Positions 1 through 31,700 of a DNA stretch of 64,000 bases are shown piece after piece (the stretch's first letter is position 1; each line of letters opens with the position of its first letter). The stretch comes from Burhinus oedicnemus (taxonomy: Eukaryota > Chordata > Aves > Charadriiformes > Burhinidae). The position numbers and the translations under genes were made by a program. Under the pieces are notes generated by a model. That model had not been told where the DNA came from. It was given only the letters and a program-made list of their open reading frames with translations, and searched no databases. The stretch lies in NCBI GenBank assembly GCA_008921705.1, contig VFFE01007624.1, positions 1,502,329 to 1,566,328 of the forward strand, given 5' to 3'.

Positions 1-2018
1 AGCTCAGCACCCACCCTGGCACCTCTGGGCTTCTCCCAAGCTGCTCTGCTTTATTGCACAATGTTTTTTTGCTAGCGATCCCGCAGCAGCACGACCGTAG
101 CTCCCTGCTAAAGGGCACGCACTGACGCACCGGCTGCTTCATTCCCTCTTGAGAGGCCGTGGTTTTCCTGGGCCGGGTGACGGGAAAAGCAGTGGGACAT
201 GTCCTGCCTTGCCTCTCCCCCTCTGCCAGCCGCCCCACGGCAGGGGCTGGATCGTGCCCTGCTCAGGGACGCGCCGTTTTTGCAAGCCATCAAGGCAAAG
301 CAAGAATTTCAGTGGCTTTGGCAAAGGGATTCCTCCTTCCCCGGTCTGTCTGAGGGCAGGAGTGGAGGGGGAAGATGCATCCTGCTCGCTCCGGAGGGAG
401 CTGGCTGCTCCCCGCTGCTTCTCCTACCTTTTTCTCCCTGTCCCAACATCCTCCTGCAAACCCCACCTAAATCCAGCAGGTTTAAATGACCCAGCAGGTC
501 GCTGGGCCATCCCGGGGGGGAGCACGGGGCTCCGTCTCCCCCGGCCCATGGCACGGTGGGTGTGCATGAGTCCAAGTGTTGCCTCCCGAAAGCGTGCGGC
601 CGGGAAAGGAGGAGGCTAGTGCGCTCCGGGGCTGCGACCGCTTTCATCTCCGTCCAGGTTCTGCGCTCTGGGGTGTTGGACGCGAGCGCGGCAATTAACT
701 TTAATGAAGCCAATGAAATGATGCTCAGACCCGCCAGGGTGGGTTCACCCGCCCAGCCAGGGCCTCCCTGCCCCGGCAAGGTGCCCCGCGGGGCTGAGCA
801 GACACCGCTGGCACCGTCCCCGGGGCAGGACCTGCCCGCACAGCATCCCCGTGCCCTGGCTGGGCGGCAGCCAGGGGCTCTCGCAGCCACCCCGTGCCAA
901 GGGCATGGTGCTGGCACCGTTTGGCGCGTCTGAGGTGCGGAAGGGCTGCGGGAGCTTAGGGCAGGGGGAGATGCTGCTGCAGTCGGGCGCTGCTTCCATG
1001 TAGCAGGAGCTGGAGTGGGCGAGGAGGGAGCTTGGAGGAAGGCAGGATGGGAGCACAGGGTCCCGGAGCATCCCGGTGCTGGGTCTTAGAGCATCCCAGT
1101 GCAGGGTCCCCTGAGCATCCTGGTGCTGGATCCCTGGAGCAATCCGGTGTTGGATCACCAGAGCAATCCAGTTCTGGATCCTAGAGCATCCCAGTGCAGG
1201 GGCCCCTGAGCATCCTGGTGCTGGATCCCTGGAGCAATCCGGTGTTGGATCACCAGAGCAATCCAGTTCTGGATCCTAGAGCATCCCAGTGCAGGGGCCC
1301 CTGAGCATCCTGGTGCTGGATCCCTGGAGCAATCCGGTGTTGGATCACCAGAGCAATCCAGTTCTGGATCCTAGAGCATCCCAATGCAGTGGCCCCTGAG
1401 CATCCTGGTGCTGGATCCCTGGAGCATCCCAGCATTGGATCACCAGAGCAATTCAGTGCCAGGTCCCAGAACATCTCAGTGCAGGGTCCCCTGAGCATCC
1501 CAGTACTAGGTCCCCAGAGCATCCCGGTGTTGAGTCCCTGGAGCATCCCGGTGTTGGGTCCCTGGAGCATCCCGATGTTGGATCCCCAGAGCAATCCAGT
1601 GCTGGGTCCCAGAACATCTCAATGAAGGGTCCCCAGAGCATCCTCGTGTTGGATCACCAAAGCAATCCAGTGCCAGGTCCCAGAGCATCCCAGTGCTAGG
1701 TCCCCAGAGCACTCCAGTGCTGGGTCCCAGAACATCTCAGTGCAAGGGTCCCCAGAGCATCCCAGTGTTGGGTCCCTGGAGCATCCCGGTGTTGGATCAC
1801 CAGAGCAATCCAGTGTCAGGTCCCAGAACATCCCAGTGCTAGGTCCCCAGAGCATCCCAGTGCTAGGTCCCCAGAGCATCCCGGCGTTGGGTCCCTGGAG
1901 CATCGCAGTGCAGCCCCCATCTTGCTGAAGCAGGTGGAGCAGGAAGGGGACAGCCCTTGTGCCCGGGGCTGCCCCTCCACCGCGCCAGCCCTCACCTGCT
2001 CCCTTGCCTTTCCTCCAG
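1..2018 (+). other. SCUBE3: SCUBE3 intron (window start)
   Basis: No convincing exon is visible before the first EGF-type exon at 2019, so this stretch is read as intron of the same gene, whose first third lies upstream of the window. Bases 1066-1915 are a minisatellite, listed separately. The rest is GC-rich unique sequence in which I see nothing else. Confidence 0.7.
1066..1915. repeat. Minisatellite, ~24-bp unit with 95-bp higher-order units
   Basis: Variants of a roughly 24-bp unit of the form GAGCATCCCGGTGCTGGGTC follow each other through most of this interval. Four units make a higher-order repeat of 95 bp: near-identical copies begin at 1131, 1226 and 1321. The second half is a looser mix of 24-bp variants. 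The array is intronic and ends about 100 bp before an EGF exon. Long open frames on both strands here are a product of the repetition. Confidence 0.9.
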
Positions 2019-11460
<9,442 letters not shown>

Positions 11461-12370
11461 GTTGTGTTGATCTTTCAGAAACTGGCTCTGACGCTTATTT
11501 TAAAGGTTTCTAACAGCAGGACCCAAAGCTATTTTCATTGTTTTGTTCCCTCGGATGCTAAGACAAGCTCTTTTCAAGGGCATAGCGGGTTTTTTTCCTC
11601 CAGAAGCTTAAATCCTCCACGCTTCCATAAGCTCACCAGTCATTACACCATGTATTTATTTATATACATTAATTAGATGCAACGTATCTCATTTTTAGCC
11701 CAGAAGATGGAGTTGGGCAGGGACTAGCTCAGAAGGGATGGAAAACACCCTTCACCTTGGCCCCAACCTCCTCACTGAGCTGCACCTCACCTTCCCCAGC
11801 ACCCTCCATTCCTCTGGATCCTGGGGGTAACTGGGACCAGCTGGAAGACCCTCATCAACTCCTCATGAGCTGCTGCTGGGCAGGACCCCATGACCCCGGT
11901 CATTGGTTGGTGTCAGGGAGGTGGGGGGGCAGCAGAAACCTATAAATGCCAGTGCCCCCAGCCCACTCCCCCAGAGCAAGGAGGCTGCTGGGACGGGGCA
12001 GAGCCCTGCCGGCAGGATGGCTTCAGGGGACTGCAGGACAAGGTAAGGGTCTCCTCTGGGGGTGAGCTGGGGGGAGTCTTGGGGCTACAGCACAACTGCG
12101 GAGCAGGTATAGCTGCACCGCACGCCCTCAGCTGTGGTAACCACCTCGGTTTTGCTTGTTGTGGATGCGAGTGGAGCTCTTCCACCTCCCCACCCTGCTC
12201 TGAATGCAGGATGACCAGGCTCCTTCCCTCAGAAGCTCCGATAGTCTGATATTCCCCTTGAATTCACATCCCTATCAGTTCAACACAGCATTTGAGACCT
12301 TTCTCACTGCAAGGAAGCTCTATAGCAAACCCTTCCCAACAAGTTTTGGAGGGGAACACAACCACACACA
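11461..12370. other. SCUBE3-RPL10A intergenic spacer
   Basis: The 3' ends of SCUBE3 (plus) and RPL10A (minus) converge here. No known gene is recognised. A CCAAT/TATA promoter-like segment followed by a short ATG exon lies at 11901-12042 and is listed separately. Confidence 0.6.
11901..12042 (+). promoter_or_regulatory. Orphan CCAAT + TATA promoter-like segment with short ATG exon
   Basis: An inverted CCAAT box (ATTGG, about 11902) precedes a TATAAAT box at 11941. An ATG in good context follows at 12017-12019 (CAGGATGG), and a consensus donor AAG|GTAAGG cuts at 12042/12043. The next acceptor, TGCAG|G, is at 12208-12209. Joining them gives only a short open frame of 21 codons before TGA, and I see no AATAAA before the RPL10A 3' end. 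The spacing of the elements is good, but the product is unrecognised. It could be a small transcript, a lost gene's first exon, or chance. Confidence 0.3.
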
Positions 12371-12392
12371 CAGCTGTAGGTTGTCCTAAAAG

Positions 12393-12398
12393 TTTATT
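12393..12398 (-). terminator. RPL10A: RPL10A poly(A) signal AATAAA
   Basis: On the minus strand AATAAA lies 10 nt after the stop codon. This very short 3' UTR is typical of ribosomal protein mRNAs. Cleavage is expected near 12370-12380. Confidence 0.85.
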
Positions 12399-12407
12399 GC
12401 TGCCTGA

Positions 12408-16055
<3,648 letters not shown>

Positions 16056-16110
16056 GGCGGCGGCTGGTCGGGACCGAAGGGGCGGCGTGGTTCCCTGCCC
16101 GCTATAAATA
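16056..16110 (-). promoter_or_regulatory. RPL10A: RPL10A core promoter and 5' leader
   Basis: Reading on the minus strand, a TATTTATA box occupies 16110-16103. About 30 bp further is a C-rich start CCTTCGGTCCC (about 16082-16072), which fits a 5'-terminal oligopyrimidine (TOP) leader of a ribosomal protein mRNA. The ATG at 16055 has the context GCCGCCGCCATGA. The start site is inferred from spacing. Confidence 0.65.
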
Positions 16111-16120
16111 GGGGCGGAAA

Positions 16121-16130
16121 TCTCGCGAGA
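16121..16130. promoter_or_regulatory. CGCG element TCTCGCGAGA
   Basis: A perfect 10-bp palindrome, TCTCGCGAGA, lies just upstream of the RPL10A TATA-like box. This is the well-known CGCG promoter element bound by BANP (and reported for ZBTB33/Kaiso) at CpG-island promoters of essential genes. Binding here is inferred. Confidence 0.7.
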
Positions 16131-16141
16131 CTCAGTGGCAG

Positions 16142-16312
16142 CGTGCTGGGCGTGGCGGAGTGCGCCCCTGTGTTGCCGCCATGTTGGGCGTGGCGGAGTG
16201 CGCCCCTGTGTTGCCGCCATGTTGGGAGTGGCGGAGTGCGCCCCTGTGTTGCCGCCATGTTGGGAGTGGCGGAGTGTGGCACGGCGTGGCCGCCATGTTG
16301 GAAGTGGCGGAG
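16142..16312. repeat. 38-bp promoter tandem array carrying four YY1-type motifs
   Basis: About four and a half copies of a 38-bp unit start at 16142, 16180, 16218, 16256 and 16294. The sequence GCCGCCATGTTGG spans each copy boundary, at 16175, 16213, 16251 and 16289, exactly 38 bp apart. Its complement CCAACATGGCGGC fits the YY1 consensus AANATGGCGGC. The array lies about 60-230 bp upstream of the inferred RPL10A start and about 450 bp upstream of ZNF76 exon 1. The fourth unit differs in its middle (GTGTGGCACGG), but the motif is kept. Confidence 0.9.
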
Positions 16313-16690
16313 GTGGCGGGGCGGGGGGAGGATACTGGCTTCCCCCGCCTCTCGGCTCCCCTCGGCGGGCAGTTCCCTGTCCGCATCTCCTTCGTTGTTA
16401 AACGAACGGCCGTGGTCTCTTTGCCTCCTGTCTCGGACTACCAGGCCAGGAGCTCCTCCATCGCTTCGCAGCGCAGTGATTAAGGGTACGCATCCCAGGA
16501 GCCCCGGCCTCCCCTCAGCAGCCGCCGGGAAGGAGACAGCACAACGCCCTGCTGCTGGGAAAGGTGTCCCCCTCTTGGGCTTCAGTGGTATAAAACTAAT
16601 TTATTAAGTTTACGCGCGCAGGTACCCGCTGAAGGTCTGGGCTGGGGCGGGCCCCTGAGGGCAAGCTGAACCGCTCGGCGTCAGTGTCGG

Positions 16691-16729
16691 CAATGCGCAT
16701 GCGCGGCCGGGCTGCGCGCATGCGCATTG
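16691..16729. promoter_or_regulatory. Inverted pair of NRF1-type sites at ZNF76 start
   Basis: Two 14-bp arms, CAATGCGCATGCGC (16691-16704) and GCGCATGCGCATTG (16716-16729), form a perfect inverted repeat with an 11-bp GC-rich spacer. Each arm contains the palindromic NRF1 core GCGCATGCGC. The element is just upstream of the likely ZNF76 transcription start. Confidence 0.8.
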
Positions 16730-16759
16730 ACCGCCCAGCGACTCGTTAGCCTTGAACCG

Positions 16760-16842
16760 GCCCTGCCAGCCCAGTTCCGGGGGGGCGGGGCCGCGGGGCC
16801 CCGGAACCTGGATGGCTTGAGGGGCACGGCTGAGGCGCGGCG
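16760..16842 (+). other. ZNF76: ZNF76 noncoding first exon (inferred)
   Basis: A very GC-rich segment ends with GCGGCG|GTGAGCCC, a strong donor at 16842/16843. No other upstream exon is visible before the coding exon. The 5' limit is a guess from the CpG island. A minimal ORF (ATG GCT TGA at 16812) lies in it. The following intron, about 16843-18209, shows no other feature beyond continued CpG richness to about 17.3 kb. Confidence 0.5.
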
Positions 16843-18328
16843 GTGAGCCCTGCCGCTATGCGGGTTGCGGGGCGGAGCGAACGAGGGCCGGGCCCCGGTG
16901 CATGGCGGTCAGGCGACGGACTCGGCCCCGTCGGGTTTCCTCAGGTCGGTGCCCGTGGTGGTGAGGGAGGCCTGAGGGGAGTGGGAGGAGATGCCGACCG
17001 AGGGGCAGCCGGGCCCCAGCGAGCGGCTGCCGCCACCCGCCTGGCCAACAACACGAGGGGAGCCCCACCATGTCCCCCCGCCGCCCTCAGGGCACCTGGG
17101 CCGGCCCGCCCCGCCGCTCCCCTCAGGGCTCGCCATGGCGCCAGGCCCCGTCCTGCCCCTCAGGGCGCCAGGGCCTGCCTTGCCCAGCCCTGCAGTGCCC
17201 TGTCCCTCCCTGTCCCCAGCCCGGCCTGAGGCGGGAGGCACGTCCCCTGTCATCCCCTGGGTGCCTTCGTACCGCGGCCCACACCTGGCTTTCCTCAGGC
17301 AGTGCCTGCCCCTTCCCTTCCAGGGGGTCGCAGCCCCTCCAGCAGTGCTGATATCGGTTTGCATGGCAGCCATAGCAGCTCAAAGGGGCCTCGATTCCCC
17401 AGTGATGCCCCAGCGACTCTGCTGGGATGGAGCCTTTGGTGGGAAATGAGCTGCAATTCCTCTTGGGAGGCGTCAGCCCTGAAAACAGGCAGAGTCTGCT
17501 GCAGCTGGAGAGGAGCTGTCTGTCAGGGGTAGGAAGTGCTTGGGTCAGAGGGCACTAAGCGTGGCACAAAGCCTGGCTGCACCCCTGGGTGCTGCAGTGA
17601 CAGACAGAGTGGTCAGACTTGTTCCTGGAAATCAAAATGATAAAATATTAGCCTATCTCAGAGATTACTCATGAAGAATCCACTGCAGCTGCTTTTAAAG
17701 ATAATCTGTCAGCAGACTGCCTCTTTAGCAAAATGTTCTTGCGGGGGTGTGGATGTTTTAACATCATCTGCTTATTGCCTGAAATTCTGTTCCTCAGAAG
17801 GCTGGGAATTAAACAGGAAAGGGAGGAGAGAATGAGGATACTTCCAGGGACAAAGCTCATCGTCCTGCCTCTGTGTCTTCCAGCACAGGACAGCCTCAGC
17901 CTGTAGGTTCAGACTTTAAAGTAATCAGAATCCTTTCCTGCAGATCATTTGGAGGATGGGAAGGGCTTGAATTACATTTACACTATCTCTAAAAAGAGTC
18001 TGTCAGTTTGCTGCCTTGATAAGCTTTATCTTATATTTGTCTGTGGAACAGATTGTTAGCCCTGCCTGCCATTGGTATGGGAAGGGTGCATCTTTTGTCC
18101 AGTTTAATCCTTTATAATCTCCAGAGTAGTTCAAGCCTTTCTTAATGTGCAAAAGTGAGTATATGTATGTTGGGAAAAAATAAAGTTCGAATTGTTCTTT
18201 TTATTTAAGGCTTGCAACAAAGAAGACAACTTGCTGTTCCACAAACCTCTTGCTCTGAGACCCAGTGCTCTCTGTGAGCACACTGAGTAAAGTGAAATTC
18301 ATGTCTGAGGACCAGTCATCGGGGCAGG

Positions 18329-26808
<8,480 letters not shown>

Positions 26809-27620
26809 GACCCTGCAGAGCCTCCCGGGCAGGGAGAGCAGGCAGCCCTGCTGTTCTGCACGGGGACATCAGGAGCTGCAGGACCCGGGCCAGCTGGCAC
26901 ACAGAAGAGGTGCGGTACACAAGTGAGGGAAGGTGGCTGAGACCAGCCGTCAGCGTGTGCACCGCGCAGGCGGTGAGAGCTGATGCCGGCAGTGATGGGC
27001 TACTGGAGTGATCCTGTTCCAAGGGCTCTTCTCTCCATGGAGGGATGTTAGAGATACCTGGCTGCTGCCTTCTCCTGGAGGCTCTGCTGTTTTCCTGGGC
27101 TCTGAGCAGCTACTTTCCTGCTCCTTGCCTTGGGCGCTGACTCCCTCTGTCTGGAGGAGATGGCAGATTGTGTCTTTAGTATTTATTTCTTCGTGGCTCA
27201 GATTTCCAAGACCTGCCAGTCTTCTGCAGTAGAGGTGGAGCCACAGAGATTTCAGCAGTCTCTGGGAATGCAAAGTTTTTTTGGAGAGGCGCTTCTTATC
27301 TTCTCCCTCTAGGAATGGTCTAACAGCTCCCCTTTCCTGCCCAGCCCCTCCAGGTAAGGGGCAAGCGGGCGGTACATGCACAGAAGAAGTAAAGCCCCAT
27401 CAGAACAAGCCCAGGCAGTCCTGGGCTCGGTGTCTGGAGTGGTGACCTGTTCCTGACACTGGAGCGAGTGCCAGGGCTGGCTCCGACAGCAATTCTCCCA
27501 TCTCTTTATCACACTCCACTCTCGAGCAAACTTCTTCAGCAGAGCAAAGTGCTCCATCCACTGAAGCCGACCAGCACTTGTCGGGGGCTGAGCTAGACTT
27601 GGATGTAAATACCGAGTTGA

Positions 27621-27626
27621 AATAAA
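27621..27626 (+). terminator. ZNF76: ZNF76 poly(A) signal AATAAA
   Basis: AATAAA lies about 0.8 kb after the ZNF76 stop in an abrupt AT-rich segment, followed by T-rich sequence near 27670. The 3' UTR is therefore about 26809-27650. Confidence 0.75.
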
Positions 27627-28111
27627 AACAAATTTAAAATTTTCTATTTAAAAAGAAGCACCCTTCTGTCTTTCAGTCCCTGGGGCCAGTGGCTGGCAGA
27701 GGGTGGGAGGGTGGAATGGATGTTTTGCAGATGTAAGGATTAAGGAAGTTCAGGAGATTTTGTTGAATTGGCCAAAAGTGTCCTGCCAAAGCAGCATTTG
27801 TCCAAAAACAGTGCTGAGGAAGGGTGTGAGCAAGATAAGTTGTAGGTTCTGAGCTCTCAGCGTGTGTCTTAGAGGGGCTAAAAGCTGTCTCCTGAATCTC
27901 AGATCAGGCTTTGGCTCTTCCAAGGGCTCCTGCAAGCCTAGATCTAGGGAATTTTCACTTAACACAAAAAAATGCATCTGTGGATGCATCCTACAACCCT
28001 CTGAGCTGGGGAGAGAGCCCTGGGCTGGCTTCCTCAACCCAGCAGGAGTAACCTCAGCCCCTCTGCTGCGTACTGCCCCGGGCGGTTTGTGGGCAAAGCC
28101 AGGGCAGAGAG

Positions 28112-28180
28112 CACCATGGAATAATTTAGGTTGGAAAAGACCTTTAAGATCATTGAGTCCAACCGTAAACCTAACCAGCA
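28112..28180 (-). mobile_element. CR1 LINE 3'-end remnant
   Basis: The segment with TTTAGGTTGGAAAAGACC and a following GATCATTGAGTCCAACC matches the reverse complement of the avian CR1 3' end as I know it. Only about 70 bp is recognisable, so it is a truncated and diverged copy in minus orientation. It supports a bird or other sauropsid source. The rest of 27660-28500 shows no gene. Confidence 0.8.
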
Positions 28181-28781
28181 CAGGCAATCAGATGGTTTAT
28201 TTTTTTGATACCCCCAAAGGAGTTTGCGAAAGAAGAGATTTCTGCAGGCAAGGAATGGGCATAACCCAGGAGGGCTGCAGCAGGCTGGGTCTCCGCTCGC
28301 CTTCCTTGGTGCGACCGATCCCAAAACAAGCAGGGCTGGAACCTTTCCAAAAGGTGCAGCCCGCGCTCCTGCGGCGAAGGGGGAAGCTCTTCATTTCAAT
28401 CCCAGAAGAGGAAGCTGCTGTTTGAGCCAGGGAGGGGATTTCTCTGCGCAGAACACTAACGCCGAGAAAGCTTTTGATCTCTAGGCTGAGCTAGCAAAGG
28501 GTTACGAATCCCTGTCCTGTCTGTGCTCCGTCAGCCCTGGCTTGTGTTTCCCTTGGGCTGCCGGGGAATCTGTCCCTGGGGATCTGTCCGTGGAACAGCG
28601 GGGAAAAAGACCTGCAGCCCAGGGGGGACCGTGGGGCCGAGATGGGGCCCGTGGGCTTCTCCGGGGTGCGCCCAAGCAGATGGCGCTCCAGCTTCACGCC
28701 CAAGGCTGTCGAGGCAGGCGGTTTCCTGGAACCGGATCCTCGGCCTCGACAGAGCCGCCTCTGCCATCGCCGCCTGTAGCC

Positions 28782-31700
28782 ATGGACCTGCGAGCGGAGC
28801 TGCTGAAGTCCATCTGGTACGCCTTCACCGCCCTGGACGTGGAGAAGAGCGGCAAGGTCTCCAAATCCCAGCTCAAAGTGAGTCCTTGGGATGGGGTGGG
28901 GGGAACTGGGACAGCCCCGGCGCGGGGCTGGGTGGGTGGGCTGCGNNNNNNNNNNNNNNNNNNNNCCCCCCCCCCCCCTCCCCCAGCCATCCCCTGCACG
29001 CCACAGGGGAAAGGTTGTGTCACCAAACCGCTCTCGAGAGTGTCCCTTCCCTTCTCCCCTCCCTTATTTTCCCCTCCTATCCCTCATTTCTGAGCCCGGG
29101 AGGGGATTTCCCACCTCTCCTCTCTCCCTGGGGTTGGGGCAGCCCCATGCACCCCACATCAGCCTGGCCGGGGCTTTCCTCCCCACCCTGCCCCACTTTC
29201 ATTTTGGAGGTGACCGCCCCGGCGAGCGGAGGGACCGTGGTTCGCAGCGTGCCAGGGTGGACGGAGGGACTCGGGGTGCCGGCCACGGCCACACGCGAGA
29301 CCTGCCAGGGCTTTTTGGGGTGCTGTGAGAGGAGATGCAAGGGATGGGGGATGAGGCCCCACATTGGAAAAGGCGAACAGGATGCGCTTCCCAAACTTTC
29401 AATCCATCCTGACGGATTCGTTAGCTATCCCAGAGGATGCCCAGTGTGATTCCATCCCTCCCCACCCCTGTGCGAACCCCAGAGCTGCACCGAACCCTGA
29501 AAAAAGGCACAGCCATAGCAACAGCGCTCGGGGCTACAGCGCCGGGTGGAGTTCTGCTGATAACATCAGTCCAGAGGGTGAAAAAGAGAAGGAAAATCTG
29601 GTTGAGCAAGACCCGTCTCCAGCTGCAGCAGCCGGCATGGCCTCCGGCGGCTCCTCTCCTGCTGGGGGGAAATTTCCAGCCCTGCACAGAGAGGAGCGGG
29701 AGCAGGGATGCTGCACCCCATCTCCTCCAGCCCCTCTCTTGAAACCTTGGCAAGCTGCATCTGCAAACCCTACAAGGTGGCTTTGCAAACCCTGGTGCGA
29801 TGCGACGGCATCGCTTTGGGATGCTCGTTTAACCACCTCCTGCTTGCTGGGAGGTAAAGACAAGGAGCCAACCGCCTGCCCGGCATTGCGAGCCGGAGAT
29901 GCTGGTGGTGCTCGTGGCCAGCCTTGCTCCGGGCTTTGGCAGCCGGCCGGGCAGCGGTGTGGGCTTTCCAGCATGTGGGAAATTTGGAAGCTTCAAAACA
30001 TGCTTTGTTTTGGGGGATTTAAACAAAAATGGGCTGGTTGGTGACGTTTGCAGGCTGCTTCTGGAGTTGGTGTGTCTCCAGATTCCTCTTGCCTGCTTCC
30101 ATTCCGGACCAAACCTTTTCTTAGTTTCTTATAAATCTTTTCTTATTTTCACCTTTGCGTTTTTCTGCGCCCCGTTGGCAGACAGGAGCCTCTGCCAGGC
30201 TGGGCGCCGTGGTTAGGCACGTCTTCAAGAGAACGCTGAGGGCAGCTGCCAAGCAGCACGGCTTGGGGTGGCTTATCGTCTTCTCTAGATCAAAGCGTGT
30301 CCTGTTTGCTCTGTAATGTTTGAAACGGCCCTTTTAAAACAACAACAACAACAAAAAGTTCCCCATGTGGCAAGAAAGAAGAGAAACGAGTGTGGAAAAA
30401 TCCTCAGTTTTTGCCTGTTTCTAAACGATTCCCTAAGGTTTACATTTGGGAATATTGCCCTGTCCCTCTGCCAAACCCAAATCACGCCTCGGTGCTGCGG
30501 CTGCAGGGAGGGGATGCTGGGCAGGGCACGGTCCCCGGGTGGGTGGGTGGCACCGTGGGGATGGGCTGGGGCAGGGTTGGAGGTTGTTCACCTTCTCCCC
30601 GTCCCTCGTCCTCGGCCAGGTGCTGTCTCACAACCTGTACACGGTGCTATGCATCCCCCACGATCCCGTGGCGCTGGAAGAGCATTTCCGCGATGATGAT
30701 GATGGGCCGGTGTCCAGCCAGGGCTACATGCCGTACCTCAACAAGTACATCCTGGATAAGGTGAGCCCCTCGGTCATCCCCCTGTCCCCCCTCCCCGACC
30801 TGCTGCGTCTCGGGTGGGGATGCCACGGTCCCTGGTCTGCTCCCGCATCCTGTGGCAGCCCCACAGCTCCGGAGATCCCATGGGTGGAAAAAGGATACAG
30901 AGAGTTTGGGGAGCACTCGGGTGAATGATGCCAAAAATGAGTGAGAAATGTTTAATACTCAACGTCTCCTCGGCAAAGGTGAAGTCAGCCCTTTCCACCA
31001 AGGCTCTGGATGGAGGTGTATCTCTGCCCACATTTCCTAAAGGGCTCAAGGAGAGAAATCAGCCCGTTTTTCCTCTCCACCCCTGTTCAACTTAGAGGTG
31101 TGACCTCATTTGGCAAAGAGGAGGAGAGGGAGGAGGAGGACGAGGTGCCGGGGCAGGAGCCGAGGTTGGGGTGGGCAGGGGCTTTCTCCCTGTTTTTTTT
31201 CTGTGCGGCTCAAAGGCACCTTTGTTTGGCGCAGCGAGACTTTGCGGCTGGGTACTCGTTTCCTCCAGGCAGGCGAGGAGAGGAAAAATGACTGACAACT
31301 TTCTTCCACTGTGTGCTCGAAAGAAGCGGGGGCCCGGAGTTGGGTGCAGTAACCCTTCCCTCCCCTGCCGCTTCCCCGGGGCTGAGCCATGCCAGTCCCC
31401 ATGTTGGTCCTTGCCTTGCCCTGAAGCGGTCAGGAGCTGCCCAGGCTGGTCCAGGGATGGTGGTCTCAGCTGCAGGGATCTGGTCTGCAGCGAGCGAGAG
31501 AAGAGCCTTCCCCAGCTCCCTCTTCCCGGGGCAGGCAGCTGCCCGAGGCCAGCCCAGCCCAATCTCCCCATCACAGAGTGGCCAAAACCCTTCTAGTTTC
31601 CCGTGTGGTTCTTTGGGAGACGACCTTTAAACCCCCTTCTTCTGGTTTCGCCATGGCTAATAAAATCCCAGAGCCTGAGAAGGGGAAGTGGGTTTTCCTA

